Source: DAOUBP01 sp034432655 | GTDB lineage: Bacteria; Chloroflexota; Anaerolineae; CG2-30-64-16 | Assembly (NCBI GenBank): GCA_034432655.1 | Contig: DAOUBP010000135.1 | Location: 1 to 14,695, forward strand | Direction of reading: 5' to 3' | Length of the DNA stretch: 14,695 bases | Shown: positions 11,901-14,695 of the stretch, piece after piece | How positions within the stretch are numbered: the first letter of the stretch is position 1 | Layout: each line of letters opens with the position of its first letter | Made by a program: the position numbers and the translations under genes | The notes under the pieces: model-generated | The model's database searches: none | What the model saw: the letters and a program-made list of their open reading frames with translations, nothing else | What the model was told of the DNA's origin: nothing

Positions 11901-14695
11901 CGGCAAGGTGGACCGCAAAGCCCTGCCCGTGCCGGATGTAACCCGCCCCGCAAACGAAGGCACTTACGTCGCCCCGCGCACGCCGGTGGAGCAATTCCTG
12001 GCTGAAAGATGGGCAGAAACGCTGGGGATTCAACGCGTCGGCGTACATGACAACTTCTTCGAGCTGGGCGGTAACTCCCTGCACGCAGCCAAGTTGATCA
12101 ATCGGCTGCAAGAAGAACTGGGGACCTCCGCGCATGTGCGGGCCATCTTCATGGCGCCCACCATCGCCGAACTGGCGATGTATCTGGACGAATACTACCC
12201 CGAGGCGGTCGCACGCATCACCGGCATTGCCCCGGAAGGGGTTGTCCGGGCCAGCACGCCCGGACCGGTGCCGGAGCACATTGGCCTGGCCGGTGCCGCG
12301 CAGATAGACACAGAGAAGATTGCACGCTTTGAGGCGGTCATCCCGCCGCTCAAACCCCGAGCACAAACCGACCCCGAGGACACGGGGAAAAACCCGCCGG
12401 CGATCTTTGTGCTGTCGCCCCCGCGTTCTGGCTCGACCCTGCTGCGTGTGATGCTGGCGGGCAACCCGGCGCTTTTTGCACCGCCGGAGCTTGACCTGTT
12501 GTCGTTCAACACCCTCGCAGAACGCCGGGCCGCGTTCTCGGGCAAATTCGAATTCTGGCTGGAAGGCCCCATTCACGCAATCATGAAGCTGCGCGGTTGC
12601 AGCGCGGAAGAGGCCGAGGCAATCATGGCGGACTTCGAGGCGCGCGGCTGGAGCACAAAACGCTTCTACCGCCAGCTGCAGGAGTGGATCGCCGAGACAG
12701 CCCCTGGTCGCCAGCGGCTGCTGGTGGACAAGACCCCGGTCTATCCCCTGGACATGGCGATCCTGAACCGCATGGAAGAGGATTTCGAGAATGCGCGCTA
12801 CATTCACCTGATGCGGCATCCTTTCGCCACCGTCTACTCGTTCCTCGAGGCCAAGCTCGAACAGATTTTCTTCCGGCACGAACATCCTTTCACCCGTCGC
12901 GAGCTGGCTGAACTGGTCTACCTGGTGAGCCACCGCAACATCCTGGCTTTCCTGGAGCAGATCCCGCCGGAGCGGAAACATCGCGTGTGGTTCGAGGAGC
13001 TGGTCGGGGAACCGGAACGGGTCATGCGGGAAGTCTGCGACTTCCTGGGCATTGACTATCACGAAGATATGATGAAACCCTATGAGGGCGACAAGATGAC
13101 CTCGGGCATCCGTCCCGACGGGCAGATGGTGGGCGACTTCAAATTCTACTTGCGCAACCGGATTGACCCCAAAGCCGCAGAACGGTGGAAACGGTTCCAC
13201 AAGGACGATTCGCTTTCGCAACTTACCTGGCAAGTCGCCAACCAGCTGGGTTACTTCGAAGAGACCTCAGAGCCCGGCAAGGAGACAAGCTCAGAGCCGA
13301 GCCCGCAACTGGAGCCCATTGTCCCACTGCCGGACGGCGCGGCCATCCCTCTCTCCTTCGCGCAGCAGAGGCTCTGGTTCCTGGATCAGTTTGAACCGGG
13401 CAGTCCTTTCTACAACGTACCGGCCGCAGTGCGCCTGACGGGAACCCTCCACCTGCCGGCGCTCGAACAGGCCTTGAACGAGATCGTACGCCGCCATGAG
13501 GTGCTGCGGACCACTTTCTCGACAGTGGACGGCGTACCGGTGCCACAAGTGGCCCCTGAGGTGAGCATCCCTGTGCCGGTGATTGATCTGCGTAGCCTGC
13601 CGGCCGAACACCGGGAGGCCGAAGCAATGCGACTGGCGGCCGCAGAGGCCCGGCGGCCCTTTGATTTGGCGACAGGCCCCTTGGTGCGGGCCACACTGCT
13701 GCGCGTGGGCGATGAGGAGCACATCGCCCTGGTCACCATGCATCACATCGTATCCGACGGCCAGTCGGTAGAAGTCTTCATCCGCGAGCTGGCCGCGCTC
13801 TATGAAGCATTCTCTGTCGGCCGCGAATCCCCGTTGCCCGAACTGCCCATCCAATACGCCGATTTTGCAGCGTGGCAACGGCGTTGGCTGGAACAAGATG
13901 GAGGCGCGACCTCGCCGCTCCAACAGCAACTGGAATTCTGGCAGAAAGAGCTGGCCGGGTTGCCTCCGGTGTTGGAGCTGCCCACCGACCGACCGCGGCC
14001 GCCGGTGCAGACCCTCAACGGTGCCCGCCTTCCGTTCAAGCTGTCCAAGAAGTTGACAGAAAGCGTCAGGGCGCTCTCCCGCCGTGAGGGCGCCACCCTG
14101 TTCATGACGTTGCTGGCAGCGTATCAGACCTTGCTTTATCGCTATTCCGGCCAGGATGATATCGCGATCGGCACACCGATCGCCGGCCGCAATCGGCCCG
14201 AAATCGCTAACTTGATCGGCTTTTTCGTCAACACCCTGGTGATTCGCGGGGATCTGGCGGGCAACCCGTCCTTCCGTGATCTGTTGCATCGGGTTCAGCA
14301 GCGGGCGATTCGGGCATTCGCCAACCAGGACATACCTTTTGAAATGCTGGTGGAAAAGTTGCAGCCGCAGCGCGACATGAGCCATACTCCGTTGTTCCAG
14401 GCCATGTTTGCGCTTCAGGACGCACCATTGCGCGCGCTTAAGCTCTCCGGTCTGACCATCCACCCCTTGCAGCCGGATACAGGAACTGCTAAGTTCGACT
14501 TGATCCTGAACGTCGTCGAGCGCGGGGACGAACTGTGGGGTGCGTTGGAGTACAACACCGACCTGTTTGATGCCAGCACAGCCGAACGGATGATCGGTCA
14601 TTTCCAGACCCTGCTGGAAGGCATCGTCGCTGATCCCGACCGGCCCGTGGACTTCCTGCCCCTGCTCACCGAGGCCGAGCGGCGTCAGCTCCTGA
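8914..14695 (+). CDS. NRPS with embedded sulfotransferase: C-A-PCP-ST-C, 3' partial
   Basis: The frame opens at ATG 8914 and stays open to the window edge (1927 complete codons). Order: N-terminal helix (SPEKRALLLKKLEQKA, ~12-27), C1 ~45-480, A ~505-1005, PCP ~1020-1092, a ~70-residue linker, a sulfotransferase domain ~1160-1449, a second C domain from ~1478, and the start of the linker to a further A domain (LLTEAERRQLL). The first module adds one amino acid with an Ile/Val-like pocket code (D701, A702, F705, F744, L768, G770, V794, T802, F803, K998). The ST sits where an epimerization domain would normally be, so it probably acts on the chain held by the preceding PCP. Start choice is firm: a strong GAGGGAGA ribosome site lies 5-6 bases upstream and the gap to the previous stop is 30 bases. 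The gene certainly continues to the right; no thioesterase is visible. Confidence 0.96.
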   Translation, partial: MTVDTSRLDSLSPEKRALLLKKLEQKAQGARSAAAIPLRADRSSYPLSFAQQRLWVLSQLEPESPSYNISVALRITGRLDIPALERSMNEIIRRHEVLRASFITDRGNPVQIVAPELQLKLVPEQVGAAGDSPENIEARALEIANEEARQPFDLSKPPLLRFRLLRLADDHHIALLTMHHIITDGWSTGVLIQELSFLYKAFLRGEQEAALPPLPIQYADFAVWQRERLTGDYLENELAYWRQALAGIPPMLELPTDRPRPAVQSVRGTVYPFELSPELTAALREFSHNEGVTLYQVLLGAYQVLLHRYSGQNDICVGTPVANRNRPELESLIGFFVNTLVMRADFSDAPSFREHLRRLRDRALDAHAHQELPFEMLVDELAPERNLSVSPLFQVMFSLEQRPSGTLQLPEITITPIETHSGTAKFDLTLFMAEHEDRLRGSFEYNTDLWNAATMARMVGHYRQLLDSIVANPDGKVDELPILTESERRQLLYEWNDTLTDYPRDKCLHQLFEEQVARTPDGIAVRYGDNTLTYAELNRRANRLANWLQAAGVGPEVLVGIFMERSVEMIVAMVAIIKAGGAYLPLDLDYPEERLAFMLEDGQVPVLLTQAALTGRLPLSNTRVLRIDADWDEVAAYPETAPVVDVEPGNLAYVIYTSGSTGKPKGVSIPQRAIARLVFNTNYIDLKPSDRIAQASNASFDAATFEIWGALLRGATLIGISKEVALSSRDFVAFLRNERINVLFLTTALFNHIAAEVPDGFKTLGHVLFGGEAVDPRWVRHVLKHGPPERLLHVYGPTESTTFASWYPVREVLEDAKTVPIGRPLSNTTIYVVDRKFQLVPVGVAGELVIGGDGLAVNYLRRPELTAEKFVPNPFATGCQMHECTRLYRTGDLVRLLPDGNIEFLGRVDYQVKIRGFRIELGEIEVVLGRHPALAQVFVMVREDTPGDRRVVAYIVPKAGQAPTVSELRSYLKERLPEFMVPAAFVFMDDLPLNPNGKVDRKALPVPDVTRPANEGTYVAPRTPVEQFLAERWAETLGIQRVGVHDNFFELGGNSLHAAKLINRLQEELGTSAHVRAIFMAPTIAELAMYLDEYYPEAVARITGIAPEGVVRASTPGPVPEHIGLAGAAQIDTEKIARFEAVIPPLKPRAQTDPEDTGKNPPAIFVLSPPRSGSTLLRVMLAGNPALFAPPELDLLSFNTLAERRAAFSGKFEFWLEGPIHAIMKLRGCSAEEAEAIMADFEARGWSTKRFYRQLQEWIAETAPGRQRLLVDKTPVYPLDMAILNRMEEDFENARYIHLMRHPFATVYSFLEAKLEQIFFRHEHPFTRRELAELVYLVSHRNILAFLEQIPPERKHRVWFEELVGEPERVMREVCDFLGIDYHEDMMKPYEGDKMTSGIRPDGQMVGDFKFYLRNRIDPKAAERWKRFHKDDSLSQLTWQVANQLGYFEETSEPGKETSSEPSPQLEPIVPLPDGAAIPLSFAQQRLWFLDQFEPGSPFYNVPAAVRLTGTLHLPALEQALNEIVRRHEVLRTTFSTVDGVPVPQVAPEVSIPVPVIDLRSLPAEHREAEAMRLAAAEARRPFDLATGPLVRATLLRVGDEEHIALVTMHHIVSDGQSVEVFIRELAALYEAFSVGRESPLPELPIQYADFAAWQRRWLEQDGGATSPLQQQLEFWQKELAGLPPVLELPTDRPRPPVQTLNGARLPFKLSKKLTESVRALSRREGATLFMTLLAAYQTLLYRYSGQDDIAIGTPIAGRNRPEIANLIGFFVNTLVIRGDLAGNPSFRDLLHRVQQRAIRAFANQDIPFEMLVEKLQPQRDMSHTPLFQAMFALQDAPLRALKLSGLTIHPLQPDTGTAKFDLILNVVERGDELWGALEYNTDLFDASTAERMIGHFQTLLEGIVADPDRPVDFLPLLTEAERRQLL
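9046..10353 (+). other. Condensation (C) domain 1 of the third protein, LCL-like
   Basis: Residues ~45-480, with C1 LSFAQQRLWVL, C3 HHIITDGW (His179, catalytic His180, Asp184), C4 YADFAVWQRE and C5 VGTPVANRNRPE. The motif is intact. The upstream protein has no epimerization domain, which fits an L-residue donor. Confidence 0.93.
10426..11928 (+). other. Adenylation (A) domain, Ile/Val-like code
   Basis: Residues ~505-1005, with A3 TSGSTGKPKG (657-666), the A4 region SFDAATFE, A5 VYGPTESTTF and A10 NGKVDRK (Lys998). The hand-aligned pocket code is DAFFLGVTFK. This is close to codes remembered for Ile (DGFFLGVVYK, DAFFYGITFK), so a branched aliphatic residue is predicted. The prediction rests on memory and manual alignment. 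The loop between PNPFA and RLYRTGD has only 9 residues here, which serves as a control for the repeat insertion in the other A domain. Confidence 0.9.
11971..12192 (+). other. Peptidyl carrier (PCP) domain preceding the sulfotransferase
   Basis: Residues ~1020-1093, phosphopantetheine Ser1055 in DNFFELGGNSL. It has Asn instead of His before Ser and a divergent second half (HVRAIFMAPTIAELA), unlike the other three carrier domains in the window. It should present the substrate to the downstream sulfotransferase. Confidence 0.92.
12391..13260 (+). other. Embedded sulfotransferase (ST) domain
   Basis: About 290 residues (1160-1449) of PAPS-dependent sulfotransferase fold inside the NRPS. Visible: the 5'-phosphosulfate loop SPPRSGSTLLR (1168-1178), a DKTP motif (LLVDKTPVYPLD), and the 3'-phosphate-binding segment YIHLMRHPF...YS, with Arg1301 and Ser1309 eight residues apart as in known sulfotransferases. 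The domain ends near WQVANQLGYFEE. The family transfers sulfo groups from PAPS to hydroxyl or amine groups. Related domains occur in CurM and olefin synthases, where sulfonation primes terminal-alkene formation. Here it is flanked by PCP and C domains, so it should modify a growing carrier-bound chain. A ~65-residue linker with no recognised domain (12193-12390) separates it from the PCP. Domain identity is secure; the acceptor is unknown. Confidence 0.93.
13345..14695 (+). other. Condensation (C) domain 2 of the third protein, runs to window edge
   Basis: Starts at residue ~1478 with LSFAQQRLWFL. C3 is HHIVSDGQ (His1610, catalytic His1611, Asp1615), with Gln where the other two C domains have Trp. 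C4 is YADFAAWQRRW and C5 IGTPIAGRNRPE. The domain looks complete and the window stops in the linker that normally leads to an A domain. Its donor would be the chain on the PCP next to the sulfotransferase. Confidence 0.92.

Noticed and set aside
12193..12390. Possible small extra domain between PCP and ST
   Set aside because: The ~65 residues have no motif I recognise and include Pro-rich stretches; best treated as a linker plus an N-terminal extension of the ST.
11890..13233. 447-codon open frame on the minus strand
   Set aside because: It is antisense to the A/PCP/ST region, has no recognisable motifs, and is explained by GC-rich codon bias of the sense gene.
13291..14601. 436-codon open frame on the minus strand
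   Set aside because: It mirrors the second C domain of the third protein; its composition is typical of a shadow frame and no start signal or family motif is visible.

Overview
The window is the interior of a large modular biosynthetic gene cluster. Essentially every base belongs to three co-directional megasynthase genes on the + strand: the 3' end of a nonribosomal peptide synthetase (NRPS) gene (1-782), a complete hybrid polyketide synthase/NRPS gene (814-8883, 2689 aa), and the 5' part of a third NRPS gene that runs off the right edge (8914-14695). The intergenic gaps are only 31 and 30 bases, with no visible terminator or promoter, so the genes look like one operon. DNA is GC-rich with strong codon bias. 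Megasynthases of this style (LGGHSL carriers, LCL-type condensation domains, PKS modules spliced between NRPS modules) are typical of Cyanobacteria, Myxobacteria and Chloroflexota. The GC content and a short GAGACACAGAGAC-type repeat lean weakly towards Chloroflexota or a similar filamentous environmental bacterium, but no taxonomic marker is present.

Layout by domain. Gene 1 (tail): end of an adenylation (A) domain - PCP - basic helical tail. Gene 2: KS-AT-KR-ACP (one reducing PKS module without DH or ER) followed by C-A-PCP and a helical tail. Gene 3: short N-terminal helix - C-A-PCP - sulfotransferase (ST) - C - (window ends, an A domain is expected next).

How they work together (inference from collinearity): gene 1 hands an aminoacyl or peptidyl chain to the KS of gene 2. 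The AT carries malonyl-type motifs and the KR an intact catalytic set, so the PKS module should turn the last amino acid into a gamma-amino-beta-hydroxy (statine-like) acid. The gene 2 NRPS module then adds a residue that its binding-pocket code suggests is basic (Orn/Lys/Arg-like), and gene 3 adds a residue with an Ile/Val-like code. No epimerization domain is visible.

The most interesting element is the sulfotransferase domain built into gene 3 between the PCP and the next C domain, exactly where an epimerization domain would normally sit. It has a clear PAPS-binding loop (SPPRSGST) and a 3'-phosphate-binding R...S pair. Known assembly-line ST domains activate hydroxyls for decarboxylative alkene formation at chain termini (CurM, olefin synthase) or decorate a loading unit. 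An ST in the middle of an elongating NRPS, on a module that seems to load a side chain without a hydroxyl, suggests it may act in trans along the chain on the statine-type hydroxyl or on another residue. A second oddity is a short imperfect inverted-repeat element inserted in frame inside the gene 2 A domain.
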